A stretch of 63,737 bases of DNA from Lentzea terrae (GTDB lineage: Bacteria; Actinomycetota; Actinomycetes; Mycobacteriales; Pseudonocardiaceae): assembly GCF_003265345.1 (NCBI RefSeq), contig NZ_QFWW01000020.1:185743-249479 (forward strand), read 5' to 3'. A model generated the notes under the pieces. The model saw only the letters and a program-made list of their open reading frames with translations. It did not search any database and was not told where the DNA came from. The position numbers and the translations under genes are program-made. This document shows, piece after piece, positions 1 through 8,977 of the stretch. Numbering within the stretch: the stretch's first letter is position 1; each line of letters opens with the position of its first letter.

Positions 1-1530
1 CAGACGAACGCTCAACCGACGAACCCTGCCCAGCACCACGCTCAACCGACGACACGCTCGACGGACGATCACCCGAAGCAGCAGCAGGCCGCTCACCAGG
101 CGACGCGGCCGACCGCTGATCCGACGGCGACGTACCGACAGCCTGGCCGGACGAACGCCCACTCGACGACGCGGCAGACGACTGCTCACCCGACGTCACC
201 CCATGCCGCTGCTCCGACGGCGCCAGTGACGGCGAGGGCACCGCCGACGACGGCCTCTCCGACGACGTCGCAGACGAACGCTCCACAGGAGACGCACTCG
301 TGACAGGACGCTCACCGGACGACGCCCCAGACGAACGCTCACCCGACGAAGCCTGCCCAGCACCACGCTCAACCGACGACGTGCCCGACGGACGATCACC
401 GGAAGCAGGAGCAGGCCGCTCACCAGGCGACGCCCCATGTCGCTGATCCACCGACGACGGCGTACCGGCAGCCTCGCTGGACGAACGTCCACCCGGCGAC
501 GCCGCAGACGACTGCTCACCCGACGTCACCCCAGACCGCTGCTCCGACACCGGTGGCGCCACAGACGAACGCTCCACGGGGGACGCACTGGTGACAGGAC
601 GCTCGCCGGCCGACGCACCAGACGGCCGCTCAACCGACGAAGCCTGCCCAGCACCACGCTCAACCGACGACGTACCCGACGGACGATCAGCAGCAGACCG
701 CTGATCCACCTGCGACGGGCCAACGGCGTGGCTGGACGGACGTTCGACCGGCGAAGACTGCTCACCCGACGCCGTACCGGGCCGCTGCTCCGATGACGTG
801 CTGGCAGACGGACGATCCGACGAAGAAGCCGCGGTCGGCTGCTCGGCCGGCGACGGGCTGGAGGAACGTCCGGTCGGCGACGCGGCAGGATGTTCAGCTG
901 ATGACGCCGCCGACCGCTGTTCCGACGGCGCACCTGCTGCCGCCCCATCGCCCTGCGACTTCGTAGCCGGACGCTCTGCCTGTCCGGCGGACGGAGCTTC
1001 ACTCGGCGACGGCGAGCCGGCTGAGTGCGTAGCCGACGAAGTATTCGACGTGCGCCCACTCTGCGACGCCGCGGATGACTGCTCGCCCGACGTTGTCGCA
1101 GGCCGCTGCTCCGACGACGTACCACCAGCCGAACGACCCGACGACGAAACCTCGGACCCACGCTCAAACACCGACGAGCCGACAGAACGTTCAGCCGACG
1201 ACGGCGTAGCTGCACGCTCGGCCGACGACGTGCTCGACGCACGCCCACTCTGCGACGCCGCAGACGACCGCTCGCCCGACGTTGTCGCAGGCCGCTGCTC
1301 CGACGACGTACCACCAGCCGAACGACCCGACGACGAAACCTCGGACCCACGCTCAAACACCGACGAGCCGACAGAACGTTCAGCCGACGACGACCGCTGC
1401 CCCGACGGCGACGCAGATGTGGCTGCACGCTCGGCCGACGAGGTGTTCGACGCGCGTCCGTTTGGCGATGCGGCGGACGACTGCTCGCCTGATGTTGTCG
1501 CAGGGCGCTGTTCCGGCGAGCTGGCCGTGG
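1..1530 (-). repeat. Long tandem coding repeats in the disordered part of the left toxin gene
   Basis: Two levels of repetition are visible. A 63-codon unit is tandemly duplicated: about 122 bp starting at 1081 recurs identically starting at 1270, and a diverged third copy lies near 1445-1510. Nearer the edge, a unit of about 97 to 109 codons is seen three times (starting near 4, 331 and 622). All copies keep the reading frame. The near-perfect 63-codon copy implies recent duplication or gene conversion. Confidence 0.8.
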
Positions 1531-2938
1531 ACGACCGGCCGTCCAGGGAGGTACTCGTCGTCGGGCGTCCCGACGACGGCTGGGTGGCGGACCTTTCGTT
1601 CCCGGATGTCGACTGTCCGTTCGACGAGCGAGTGTTCGGCTCGGCCGTGGTGGGCACTGCAGCTTTGCTGCCGCCGGTGAAGCCTGAGCCCAGTTCCCGG
1701 CCACGGCTGTCGGTCACCGGCGTGGTGGTCACCGGTGCGGTGGTTTGCGGCGAATTCGCCGTCCGCGTCGTCGAGTCCGGCGTAGCGGAGGTCCGTGTTG
1801 CGGAGGTCGGGGTCGCAGAGGTCGAACTGGTCGTGTTGCCAGTCGCAGTACTGGTGCCAGACGACGTTGAGGTGCTCGACGAGGACGCAGTACCAGACGA
1901 GGTCGTGGCCGGCGGCACCGTCGTGGTGCTGGGCGTGGTGTCTGATGTGGGCAGCGGGGTCGCGGTGTCGAGGCCGGCGGGCGACGGCACCGGGACCGAG
2001 TTGAGCGGGCGCACGGTCAACGGATCGATGTTGCGGATGTTCACCTTCGGGCGGCCGCCACCGCCTGGCTCGAAGGCGCCGAACATGCCGTCGGTGAGGT
2101 TGCCGCCGGAACTGCCCGTTGCGACGTTGGTGAGCGGGTTGCTCGCTACTGCGGCGGCGATCTGGAAGCCGGTGTTCGTCAGCGTCCCGATCACGGCCTT
2201 CAGGCCGCGTGACGAGTGGGAGAAGGCCGAGCCGGCTGCCTTGCCCAGCACGCCGGCGAAGCCCTCGCCCAGGCCGCTCAGCGCTCCTCCGATGGCGCCA
2301 CCGATCGCGGAGCCCTTGAGAGATTCCTTGTCGAAGCCTTCGCGCTTTCCGGCGGCGATCTGGCCGCCCTGGATGCCCGCGTCCAGGCCGACCATGAACG
2401 CCGTGCCCATGGCCGTGTTGGTCACGACCTTGATGGCGATCTGCTTCAGGATCTGAGCGAAGCCGGCCTGCATCAGCCTCTGCACCAGGGCACGCAGGGC
2501 GAAGCCGATGCCGACGCGCGCGGCGGCGATGACCCCCGGCGCGAAGATCGATCCGAAGAGGGACGCGAACAGGGACGCCAGCGTTGCGGCCAGGATCGCC
2601 AGCATCCCGATGATCATGGCCTTGGTCTTCTGGATGTCGGCGCCGCCGTTCTGCAGCGCCTTCGCCAGTTGCTCCGCGCCGTCCTTCATCTCGCCCGCGG
2701 ACTTGCCGAGGACATCTCTCAGATGCTTCTGCAGCGCCGTCCCGGTGTCTCCCTCGATGGCGCGCCCGAAAGCACTCGCCTCCGCGTCCAGATCGGAGGC
2801 GAGCTGGTCCAGTTCGTCGGCGAAGGTCCGCCACGACCTCGCCAGGTCCCACATCTCGCCTTCGTCGCCCTCCGGCCAGGGCATGCCGACGGTGAGCTTC
2901 AGCAGTGTTTGAAGCTCAGGTGGCAGATGCGTCGTCAT
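1..2938 (-). CDS. ESX-secreted toxin-type protein with CpnT-like N-terminus and Ser/Glu/Arg/Pro repeats (3' end outside window)
   Basis: The frame is open from an ATG at 2938 to the left edge, giving at least 979 residues with no stop. Residues 1-110 (MTTHLPPELQ..., WPEGDE, MWDLARSWRTF) match the WXG100-like N-terminal domain typical of CpnT-type and other actinobacterial polymorphic toxins, which routes the protein to type VII secretion. Hydrophobic helices follow at about 105-135, and an Ala/Gly-rich helical region at about 140-260. From about residue 300 the chain is Ser/Thr/Pro-rich, and from about 440 it is a disordered repeat region built on short units such as SGERSS, SSVERG and SEQRPATTSGE. 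The C-terminus, where such proteins carry the toxin domain, lies outside the window. The gene is 51 bp downstream of a small WXG-like gene and is probably the last effector of this operon. The activity cannot be stated. Confidence 0.82.
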   Translation of the reverse strand, partial: MTTHLPPELQTLLKLTVGMPWPEGDEGEMWDLARSWRTFADELDQLASDLDAEASAFGRAIEGDTGTALQKHLRDVLGKSAGEMKDGAEQLAKALQNGGADIQKTKAMIIGMLAILAATLASLFASLFGSIFAPGVIAAARVGIGFALRALVQRLMQAGFAQILKQIAIKVVTNTAMGTAFMVGLDAGIQGGQIAAGKREGFDKESLKGSAIGGAIGGALSGLGEGFAGVLGKAAGSAFSHSSRGLKAVIGTLTNTGFQIAAAVASNPLTNVATGSSGGNLTDGMFGAFEPGGGGRPKVNIRNIDPLTVRPLNSVPVPSPAGLDTATPLPTSDTTPSTTTVPPATTSSGTASSSSTSTSSGTSTATGNTTSSTSATPTSATRTSATPDSTTRTANSPQTTAPVTTTPVTDSRGRELGSGFTGGSKAAVPTTAEPNTRSSNGQSTSGNERSATQPSSGRPTTSTSLDGRSSTASSPEQRPATTSGEQSSAASPNGRASNTSSAERAATSASPSGQRSSSAERSVGSSVFERGSEVSSSGRSAGGTSSEQRPATTSGERSSAASQSGRASSTSSAERAATPSSAERSVGSSVFERGSEVSSSGRSAGGTSSEQRPATTSGEQSSAASQSGRTSNTSSATHSAGSPSPSEAPSAGQAERPATKSQGDGAAAGAPSEQRSAASSAEHPAASPTGRSSSPSPAEQPTAASSSDRPSASTSSEQRPGTASGEQSSPVERPSSHAVGPSQVDQRSAADRPSGTSSVERGAGQASSVERPSGASAGERPVTSASPVERSSVAPPVSEQRSGVTSGEQSSAASPGGRSSSEAAGTPSSVDQRHGASPGERPAPASGDRPSGTSSVERGAGQASSGERSSGASSGERPVTSASPVERSSATSSERPSSAVPSPSLAPSEQRHGVTSGEQSSAASSSGRSSGQAVGTSPSDQRSAASPGERPAAASGDRPSSVSSVERGAGQGSSVERSS

Positions 2939-2989
2939 GTGGGGACCTACCTGACAGGAAGTCGCTGCGGCTACAGGTGATGCGTTGTC

Positions 2990-3388
2990 TCAGCGGGAAC
3001 TGAGGCGGACCTCGCGAACCTCGCTGACATCGACCACGTCCGCGGAAGACACCTCGGTGAGCCGGCTCTCGCGGACCTCTGCCACGGTCAGGTTGCCGGC
3101 GTTGATCTCGTCGGTCTTCTCGAAGGCGTCGACGGCCTGCTCGACCTGCGTCGCGGTGCTGGTGACTCCTTCCTTCATCTGCCCGGCGTTGTCGAGCATC
3201 TGCTTCTCTCCGGGCTCGTAGCTCTTGCCGAACGCCTGACCGAACTCGTCGTTGCCCCAGCAGCCTTCGTGCTGCGCGGCGTCCGACTTGATTTTGTCCA
3301 CAGCGGACTGGAACCGCGACGCGATTCCCTTCAGGCGTGCGATCTCGGCGCGCGCCAGGTCCGGGTCGATCCTCGTCTTGTCAGCCAT
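2990..3388 (-). CDS. WXG100/EspC-type small secretion substrate or partner
   Basis: A 132-residue helical protein (MADKTRIDPD...). The centre carries a CWGNDEFGQAF segment in which W-G falls between two predicted amphipathic helices, as in WXG100 and EspC-type ESX proteins; family proteins are usually 95-130 residues. The ATG at 3388 is preceded by a strong ribosome binding site (GGGAGGTGG). It overlaps the stop of the upstream YbaB-like gene (ATGGCTGA), so the two are translationally coupled. The next gene downstream is the CpnT-like toxin, so this protein is a plausible export partner or chaperone for it. The exact family within the WXG superfamily is not certain. Confidence 0.7.
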   Translation of the reverse strand: MADKTRIDPDLARAEIARLKGIASRFQSAVDKIKSDAAQHEGCWGNDEFGQAFGKSYEPGEKQMLDNAGQMKEGVTSTATQVEQAVDAFEKTDEINAGNLTVAEVRESRLTEVSSADVVDVSEVREVRLSSR

Positions 3389-3851
3389 TCTGGCCACCTC
3401 CCTGCGTGTCCTTCTGGGAACGGCCGAGGATGCCGTCAGCGGCCTCGTCGCCCAGGAACGGCGACACGAGCTTCTGGAAGATGTCCTCGGCGTCCATCTT
3501 TCCGGTGGCCAGGTCGGCGAAGCTGATGCCGGGCAGGAAGTCCTCGCCCATCGCGTCGGCCACTTTCTGCAGGCACTGGGCACGGCCCGCGCGGAGCGTC
3601 TCCATGAGCACGTGGCTCAGCTCCGCGGGCGCCATGGTCCGGTATTTCGTGCCGTGGAACGTGATCGCGGTGACCTCGCCCCGACCGTCGAAGTCCATCG
3701 ACACCGAACGGTCCTTGGACCGCACCGTCGTCGACTCCTGGTCGATCATGTTCGTCACTTCGGTGAGCTTTTGGTGTTCGCGGTCGAGAGAGGCCAACGC
3801 CGCCTCTTGGGCTTCCTCCACCGTCCTGAACTCGGCGCTCCAGTCCTTCAT
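3381..3851 (-). CDS. YbaB/EbfC-like protein of the left effector operon
   Basis: 156 residues starting at the ATG at 3851 (MKDWSAEFRT). The start is supported by GGAGAGG upstream and by an ATGA overlap with the stop of the preceding gene. After an N-terminal helix come the hallmarks of the YbaB/EbfC family: a strand pair around SVSMDFDGRGEVTAITF, then YRTMAPAELSHVLMETLRAGR. Classical YbaB proteins bind DNA, but relatives of this length recur inside actinobacterial ESX loci, where their role is unknown. A second copy sits in the right effector operon (37300-37818), also just upstream of a WXG protein and a very large toxin-type gene. That placement suggests a job in effector handling rather than in nucleoid binding; this is inference. 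Confidence 0.75.
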   Translation of the reverse strand: MKDWSAEFRTVEEAQEAALASLDREHQKLTEVTNMIDQESTTVRSKDRSVSMDFDGRGEVTAITFHGTKYRTMAPAELSHVLMETLRAGRAQCLQKVADAMGEDFLPGISFADLATGKMDAEDIFQKLVSPFLGDEAADGILGRSQKDTQGGGQNG

Positions 3852-5272
3852 CGCGCATCCTCTCCTTGCCCGGTGGCGTTCCTGTCTCCGGTGAAGCCCA
3901 GCCTGTGATCGCACGCGTGATCGCTGCCCGGCTGGCCGGCAGGCGTGTGAGTGGCGGTCCAGTCGCCGCTGTCGCCCCGCAACCACACCTCCGCGCCGCG
4001 TCCCAGCGGGGCACCGGGCACGCCAGGGGGAACGGCCGCCCCCAGGCCTGGGCGCATCATGTTCGCCGCGGATGCCGTGTCCGGCGCGAAGTTCGTGTGT
4101 GCCGGAGACGCCGGGAGACCCGGCGTGGCGGCGGGAGGAACGGGGTGCGCCGTGGGCGTGGCGGGCGCCGACGCAAGCACGGAGGTGGTCGTCAACGGAA
4201 GCTGCTGCGGCCTGGCGGTGGAGGTGTCGGCCGCGACCGCCGGAGCGGAAGCCGCTGACACCGAAGCCGAAGGTGCCGAAGCCGAACCTGTCGCAGCTGA
4301 AGCCGCCGGAGCCGACACCGTTGCAGGCGGCGCCGCTGCGGGCGCCGAAGCCGCGGCAGGGGCCGACTCCAGCTTCACCGGAGCTGCTTTGTCCACATTG
4401 GACAGGATGTCCGAGCGGTCCGGTTTCGCCGCAACCTCGGCAGTGTCGCCGTGGCCCCGATCTCGTTGCTGCGCAGTGCCTTCCGCGGCAGCCGAGCCAG
4501 GCGCTCGCGACAACACCGCCAGAACGGCCGCGTCGTCCTGGTCGGCAAGCCGCGCGAAGCCGTTGAACGACGGGACCTTCTGGGCGGGCGGCTTGGCCGG
4601 CGCCGACCGGGTCGCGAGCTGCGCGAAGCCCCCGAAGGCGGCTTGCGACACGTGATCATCCTTCTCCGCGACGTCCTCGGACGCGACCGTCTGCGAACGC
4701 ATCAACATCGCGTTGACGGGCGCGAACCCCGCGGCACCACCAGTGACGACACCGGCTGTGCCAGCGCGTTCCCCGGTGTCGACGCGCGGCGGCGGCGCGA
4801 CCAGCGTGTGGCCGCTCGCGGTGCGTTCCGGCAGTTCCGGCAACCGGCCGCCGAGCTCCCGATACGTGCGGGACAGGTCGTCGAGGATCTTGCGAGCCTG
4901 CTCGTCGCGGTCGGACGACGCGCGCGAGTCCGCGGTGGCCGGCTGGTGACGCAGGTCGAGCAACCGCCTGCGACTGTCCACAATGGCGTCACCGATGAGG
5001 CGCAGCAGGACGGGATAGCTGGGCATGTCGCCCATCAGCGCCGAAAGGTGCCGCACCAAGCCGTCCAGCTGGTCGAACCGCTGTTCGGTGCTGTTGGACC
5101 AGGATTCCTCCAGGACCCGCCGATGCTTCCTCAGCAGTCCCTTGGCGTCGTCGAGAGACACCACCGCCTGCTCGAACGCGTTGGCCTGCGTGTAGAAGCT
5201 CTCGGAGTCCGCGGCGAGCACGCGTTCGAGGATCTCCTCGAACACCGGCTGCCCGTCGTGTGAGGTCGCCAT
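3848..5272 (-). CDS. WXG-like, Ala/Pro-rich probable ESX substrate (474 residues)
   Basis: The N-terminal 150 residues are helical and include a W-S-N turn (EESWSNSTEQRF, about residue 57) in the position of the WXG turn. The rest is low-complexity Ala/Pro/Ser/Val-rich sequence. Near the C-terminus is a WLRGDSGDW element also present at the end of the neighbouring 1043-residue protein (WLQGDPDDW). The start is 3 bp after the stop of the upstream gene, with GGAG before it, and its own stop overlaps the next start as ATGA, so it sits inside a tightly coupled operon. The likely role is a secreted or surface PPE-like partner of the ESX system. No enzymatic domain is seen. Confidence 0.68.
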   Translation of the reverse strand: MATSHDGQPVFEEILERVLAADSESFYTQANAFEQAVVSLDDAKGLLRKHRRVLEESWSNSTEQRFDQLDGLVRHLSALMGDMPSYPVLLRLIGDAIVDSRRRLLDLRHQPATADSRASSDRDEQARKILDDLSRTYRELGGRLPELPERTASGHTLVAPPPRVDTGERAGTAGVVTGGAAGFAPVNAMLMRSQTVASEDVAEKDDHVSQAAFGGFAQLATRSAPAKPPAQKVPSFNGFARLADQDDAAVLAVLSRAPGSAAAEGTAQQRDRGHGDTAEVAAKPDRSDILSNVDKAAPVKLESAPAAASAPAAAPPATVSAPAASAATGSASAPSASVSAASAPAVAADTSTARPQQLPLTTTSVLASAPATPTAHPVPPAATPGLPASPAHTNFAPDTASAANMMRPGLGAAVPPGVPGAPLGRGAEVWLRGDSGDWTATHTPAGQPGSDHACDHRLGFTGDRNATGQGEDAR

Positions 5273-5275
5273 CGG

Positions 5276-8200
5276 TCAGCTCCGTCCGAGCGTCGGCGAT
5301 GACACGCCCGTGTCGTCTTCGCGCCAGTCGTCCGGATCGCCCTGCAGCCACGTGGTCCGCTCGCGCTCCTGCTTCTGAGGACCACCGGCGGCGCCCGCTC
5401 CGGCGGCCGGCGGCGGCATCATGGGCATGCCGGGGTCGCCGGGAACACCACCGGGCACCCGGCCCAAGGCCGCGCCGCTGCCCTGGCCGCGGCCCGGCAC
5501 CGTGAATCCCTGGTCGCCGGCGGAGTTGACGGCGCCCTCCGACGTCAGGGCGACGCCGGAGGCACCGAGGTTCCCGCTGCCTAGACCACTTCCGCCGACG
5601 CCAGCGGTTCCGCCGGTCTTGCCCGCGCCACCGAGGAAGCCGGCCAACGACGACTTCTCGTCGGCCCCGCCGGACGTGAGCGCCTTGATCGCGTCGTTCG
5701 CCTCCTTGCGAGCCGCGTCGGAGAAGCGGGACGTGTCGGACGGGGCGTTGTCCGAACCCGATCCGCCGCCGGAGTTCAGTGCGTCGATCGCCTGCTGCGC
5801 CTGCCGCCGTGCCTCGTCCGCGGCGGCGGGGTTCGCGCCGCCTTGGGGGGTGGGTGAGGTGTTGTGGCCCGAATGTGACGCACCACCACTTGAACCGCCG
5901 CCGGTTCCGCCGCTGGACAACGCCGCCATCGCCGCGTCAGCCTGCCTCTGAGCCTCCCGACGAGCAGCCTCGTTCCCAGCAGCCACCTTCGTCGCATCCG
6001 AACCACCGGCACCAGAACCACCGGAACCGCCAGTGGACAACGCCTTCACCGCAGCGTCAGCCTGCCGCTGAGCTTCCCGACGAGCAGCCTCATTCGCAGT
6101 AGCCACCTTCGTCGCATCCGAACCACCGGCAGCACCGCCGGAACCGCTGCCCCCACCAGACCCGCTGCCGCCACCGGAAGCACCAGTGGACAACGCCGCC
6201 ATCGCCGACTCAGCCTGCCGCTGAGCCTCCCGACGAGCAGCCTCATTCCCAGCAGCCACCTTCGTCGCATCCGAACCACCGGCAGCACCGCCGGAACCAC
6301 CCGTTCCGGAGCCGGCGCTCAGGCCCTTCATCGCGGCGTCCGCGGCCTTCTTCGCCTCGCTCAACGCCTTCTGCCGCTCGGACTCACCACCGGCACCGGT
6401 ACCGCTGCCCAAGGCCTTGATCGCGGCGTCGGCAGCCTTCCGAGCGTCCCCCAACGCCTTCTGCCGCGCGGCATCGCCGGCACCACTGTCCGCGCCGGCG
6501 CCACCGGCCAGGCTCTTGATCGCGGCGTCCGCGGCCTTCTTGGCCTCTCCCAACGCCCTCTGCCGCACGGCGTCCGCGTTGCCGTTCTGAGCGGCGCCGC
6601 CTTCGTCGGTCTTCTTGATGGCGTCGATCGCGTCGTTGGCGGCCTTCTTCGCTGCCTCCAACGCCTTCTGGCGGGCGGGGTCGCCGGCGCTCTGCTGCTG
6701 CAGCGCGCTGATCGCGGCGTTGGCCGCGTTCTTGGCGTCTGCCAAGGCCTTCTGCCGCGGCGTCTCCGAGCTGGCGCCGGCACCACCCTTCGCACCGGAG
6801 CGGCCCTTCGAACCTCCGGCGCCCCCACCGAACCCGGCCATCCCAGCACCGCCGGCACCGTCACCCGACTGCTGCAGCTTCCCGATCGCGGCGTCAGCCG
6901 CGTTCTTGGCGTCCGCCAACGCCTTCTGCCGCGCCGCGTTCGCCTTGTCGGTGGCGCCACCACCGCTGCCGGTCGCACCGCCGCCAGAACCACCGGCCGC
7001 GCCACCACCACCAGACCCACCGGCCGCGCCGCCACCAGCGCCCTTACCGGCGCCGGCTCCCGCACGAGAGCCGCCCGCCACACCGGTACCGGCACCGGTA
7101 CCGGTACCGGGGACGAAGCCGGCGCCCTGCCCTTCCTGCTGCAGCTTGCCGATCGTGTCGTCAGCGGCCTTCTTGGCGTCGGCCAATGCCTGCTGCCGCG
7201 CCGCGTCGGTCGACTGGCCCGCGCCGGAAGCCTCCTGCGCGGCGAGCTCGTCGAAGCGCTGGTCGATGGACTTCTTCGCCTCCAACAACGCCTCGCGTCG
7301 TGCGTCGGCCTCCGGTGAGGTCCCCGCCGGTGGCGTGGCCTTCAGCAGGTCGTCGATTCCCTTGTCCGCGACCTTCTTCGCGTCCGCGATGGCCTTCTGC
7401 CGAGCCTCCGTCGCGGCAGCACCGGTGCCGGCACCAGCAGCATCGGCGCTCGTGCCCGCTGCGGCACCAGCGGCGGCACCCCCACCGGCAGCACCAGCGG
7501 CAGCGGCTGCGGAGTCACCGTCCTTCGCCCCGTCGGCGGTGCCGTTGCCCTTCGCACCCGCAGCCGCGCCACCACCGGAGCCCGCGCCGCCGCCCGCTGC
7601 GGCGCCGGCGCCCGCGCCACCACCGGCTTGAGAGGAATGCGCTCCACGCGGCGGCTGCATCGCCCGAGGGTCGAACTCGGTCAACGCCTTGCCGTTGCTC
7701 GCATAGGAGTTGGCGAGATCGATCAGCGCCCGCCGCAACTCGGGCAGCACAGTGGTGTCGAGGTCCTTCTGGACGACCGTCTTCATGTACCCGCCGGCGT
7801 CGAACTCCGTGCCCAGCGTGGTCATCGCCGCCGACAGCTTGTCGACGAGCCGCGACTTCTCCTGCAACCGGGACTTGGCCTCGGCCTCGATCTCGGCGAC
7901 CTTCGCCTGGAAGAAGGTGATCGACCGGGAGATGGACCGCAACGCGGCGGGGTAGCTCGACAGCGCCGAGGTGACGTCCTGGCTGCGCCGCAGGATCTGG
8001 TTGGTCGCGAAGTCCTGGAACTGGTCGCCCGCCCAGCCCCGGAACGAGGGTTTCACGCCCTGCACGGCGGAGTTGAAGCCCCGCTGGAACTCCGTCAACG
8101 AGTTGGTCGACGCCTCGAAGGCGGCTGCCAGCGCGTTCCAGCCCTCCGCGGCTCCCAGGTCCAACGCCGTGCCGGCCACGGACTTGAACTGCTCGATCGA

Positions 8201-8407
8201 CGTGATGCCGTCGCCGTTGACGCTCAGCGCAGCGCTCGTCGAACCGGCGGCGGAATCGCTGACCTGCGGTCCCGGTCCCATGGTGATCGGTTGCACCACA
8301 ACGACATCAGACCCGCCAACGCCGTGGATCTGCGTGTCGGAGTCGAACTTGGCAGGACCGCCGGTCACGTTGAACCGGGAGCCGTCACCAGAGTCCGGTG
8401 TGGTCAT
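5276..8407 (-). CDS. Large WXG-domain protein with 14 alanine-rich helical repeats (1043 residues)
   Basis: Residues about 80-270 form a helical WXG-type domain with GWAGDQF near residue 125, followed by a long predicted coiled coil. From about residue 290 the chain alternates Gly/Ala-rich linkers with about 14 helices of the form xARQKALADAKKAADAAIxxL. The later copies have the variant NEAARREAQRQADAAMAAL. The last 60 residues are Pro/Gly-rich and end in TTWLQGDPDDW plus a short acidic tail, a terminal element seen in other ESX PPE-like proteins. The ATG at 8407 has GAGGA upstream. The repeated charged helices suggest an extended stalk or a surface-binding scaffold; this is inference. It is encoded directly upstream of a second WXG-like substrate. 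Confidence 0.75.
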   Translation of the reverse strand: MTTPDSGDGSRFNVTGGPAKFDSDTQIHGVGGSDVVVVQPITMGPGPQVSDSAAGSTSAALSVNGDGITSIEQFKSVAGTALDLGAAEGWNALAAAFEASTNSLTEFQRGFNSAVQGVKPSFRGWAGDQFQDFATNQILRRSQDVTSALSSYPAALRSISRSITFFQAKVAEIEAEAKSRLQEKSRLVDKLSAAMTTLGTEFDAGGYMKTVVQKDLDTTVLPELRRALIDLANSYASNGKALTEFDPRAMQPPRGAHSSQAGGGAGAGAAAGGGAGSGGGAAAGAKGNGTADGAKDGDSAAAAAGAAGGGAAAGAAAGTSADAAGAGTGAAATEARQKAIADAKKVADKGIDDLLKATPPAGTSPEADARREALLEAKKSIDQRFDELAAQEASGAGQSTDAARQQALADAKKAADDTIGKLQQEGQGAGFVPGTGTGAGTGVAGGSRAGAGAGKGAGGGAAGGSGGGGAAGGSGGGATGSGGGATDKANAARQKALADAKNAADAAIGKLQQSGDGAGGAGMAGFGGGAGGSKGRSGAKGGAGASSETPRQKALADAKNAANAAISALQQQSAGDPARQKALEAAKKAANDAIDAIKKTDEGGAAQNGNADAVRQRALGEAKKAADAAIKSLAGGAGADSGAGDAARQKALGDARKAADAAIKALGSGTGAGGESERQKALSEAKKAADAAMKGLSAGSGTGGSGGAAGGSDATKVAAGNEAARREAQRQAESAMAALSTGASGGGSGSGGGSGSGGAAGGSDATKVATANEAARREAQRQADAAVKALSTGGSGGSGAGGSDATKVAAGNEAARREAQRQADAAMAALSSGGTGGGSSGGASHSGHNTSPTPQGGANPAAADEARRQAQQAIDALNSGGGSGSDNAPSDTSRFSDAARKEANDAIKALTSGGADEKSSLAGFLGGAGKTGGTAGVGGSGLGSGNLGASGVALTSEGAVNSAGDQGFTVPGRGQGSGAALGRVPGGVPGDPGMPMMPPPAAGAGAAGGPQKQERERTTWLQGDPDDWREDDTGVSSPTLGRS
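5680..7420 (-). repeat. 14 alanine-rich helix repeats (coding)
   Basis: Fourteen degenerate copies of an 18-22 residue helix motif (core ARQKALADAKKAADAAI) are separated by Gly/Ser/Ala linkers of variable length. Copies 10-12, with the NEAARREAQRQA core, are nearly identical to one another at DNA level (around 5950-6270), which indicates recent expansion. Confidence 0.8.
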
Positions 8408-8448
8408 CTCACGTCCTCAGCGTCGTTGTTCCGCGCGGCTCAAGCAGA

Positions 8449-8473
8449 TGCCAGTGCCCGGCGAGCACTGGCA
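8449..8473. terminator. Hairpin between the small helical gene and the stalk-protein gene
   Basis: Perfect 9-bp inverted repeat TGCCAGTGC with a 7-nt loop, lying 7 bp beyond the stop of the gene ending at 8480 and before the ATG at 8407. It could be a partial terminator or an mRNA-stability element. There is no T-run, as is common in actinomycetes. Confidence 0.5.
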
Positions 8474-8479
8474 CCCGCT

Positions 8480-8890
8480 TCAGTCGCGCTGGTCCTGGGA
8501 GCCTTCTGGCTGATTCCCCGCCACCTCCCGCGCCGTCGCGCCGCTCTCGTAGGCGTGGATCTTCATGACGTTGACCTCGTGACCGACCGCGCGGTCGATC
8601 TGGCGGGCGTTCGTGTCGTCGGTGTCCTCGAGGGCGTCACTGACCTGGTTGAGGCTCTGGTCGATGTCGCCGAGGACGAGCTTCACGTGCGTCGCGTGCT
8701 CCAGCAGGCCCTTCTGCCTGTCGTGCACCACTTCCTCGAGCCACTGGGCGGCCCCGAAGTTGCCCGCCTTCGTCTCGGTGGAGGTGCACTTCTGGAACGG
8801 CGACATGTCGCCGAGCAGGCCACCGATCTCGCTCGCCGCGGAGCGCACAGCCTCCGGGTCGATGTGCGTGTGGTCACCACTTCCAGCCAT
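8480..8890 (-). CDS. Small helical ESX-associated protein (EspC/WXG100-like)
   Basis: 136 residues, beginning MAGSGDHTHIDPEAVRSAA. It is helical, with a long second helix (LGDIDQSLNQVSDALEDTD), a central FGAAQW turn and an acidic/polar tail. This fits ESX-associated helical hairpin proteins, but the strict W-x-G tripeptide is missing. AAAGG lies before the ATG. The gene follows the strong hairpin after the two WXG100 genes and starts the left effector run. It may be a dedicated partner of the 1043-residue protein encoded next. The family assignment is tentative. Confidence 0.6.
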   Translation of the reverse strand: MAGSGDHTHIDPEAVRSAASEIGGLLGDMSPFQKCTSTETKAGNFGAAQWLEEVVHDRQKGLLEHATHVKLVLGDIDQSLNQVSDALEDTDDTNARQIDRAVGHEVNVMKIHAYESGATAREVAGNQPEGSQDQRD

Positions 8891-8932
8891 GTCCGACCTT
8901 TCTGAGGTGCTGGGAGTCCTGCGATGATGGGA

Positions 8933-8971
8933 GCGGGTGGTGCCGGACCCGGGATGTCCGGCACCACCCGC
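8933..8971. terminator. Perfect 16-bp stem-loop after the WXG100 pair
   Basis: GCGGGTGGTGCCGGAC pairs with its exact complement across a 7-nt loop, starting 7 bp after the stop codon of the second WXG100 gene. This is a strong candidate for a terminator, attenuator or RNA 3'-protecting hairpin that would make the WXG100 message more abundant than the downstream effector genes. Confidence 0.8.
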
Positions 8972-8977
8972 GGCTCA

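Noticed and set aside
1..800. Regular short repeats resembling a CRISPR array at first sight
   Set aside because: Repeats keep codon phase, vary in sequence and length, and continue the reading frame of the toxin gene; there are no constant repeats with unique spacers.
798..2456. A 552-codon plus-strand frame rich in Asp/Ala/Val
   Set aside because: Antisense to the CpnT-like toxin gene, whose N-terminus matches a known secretion domain; the plus frame is only the complement of its Ser/Arg repeats.
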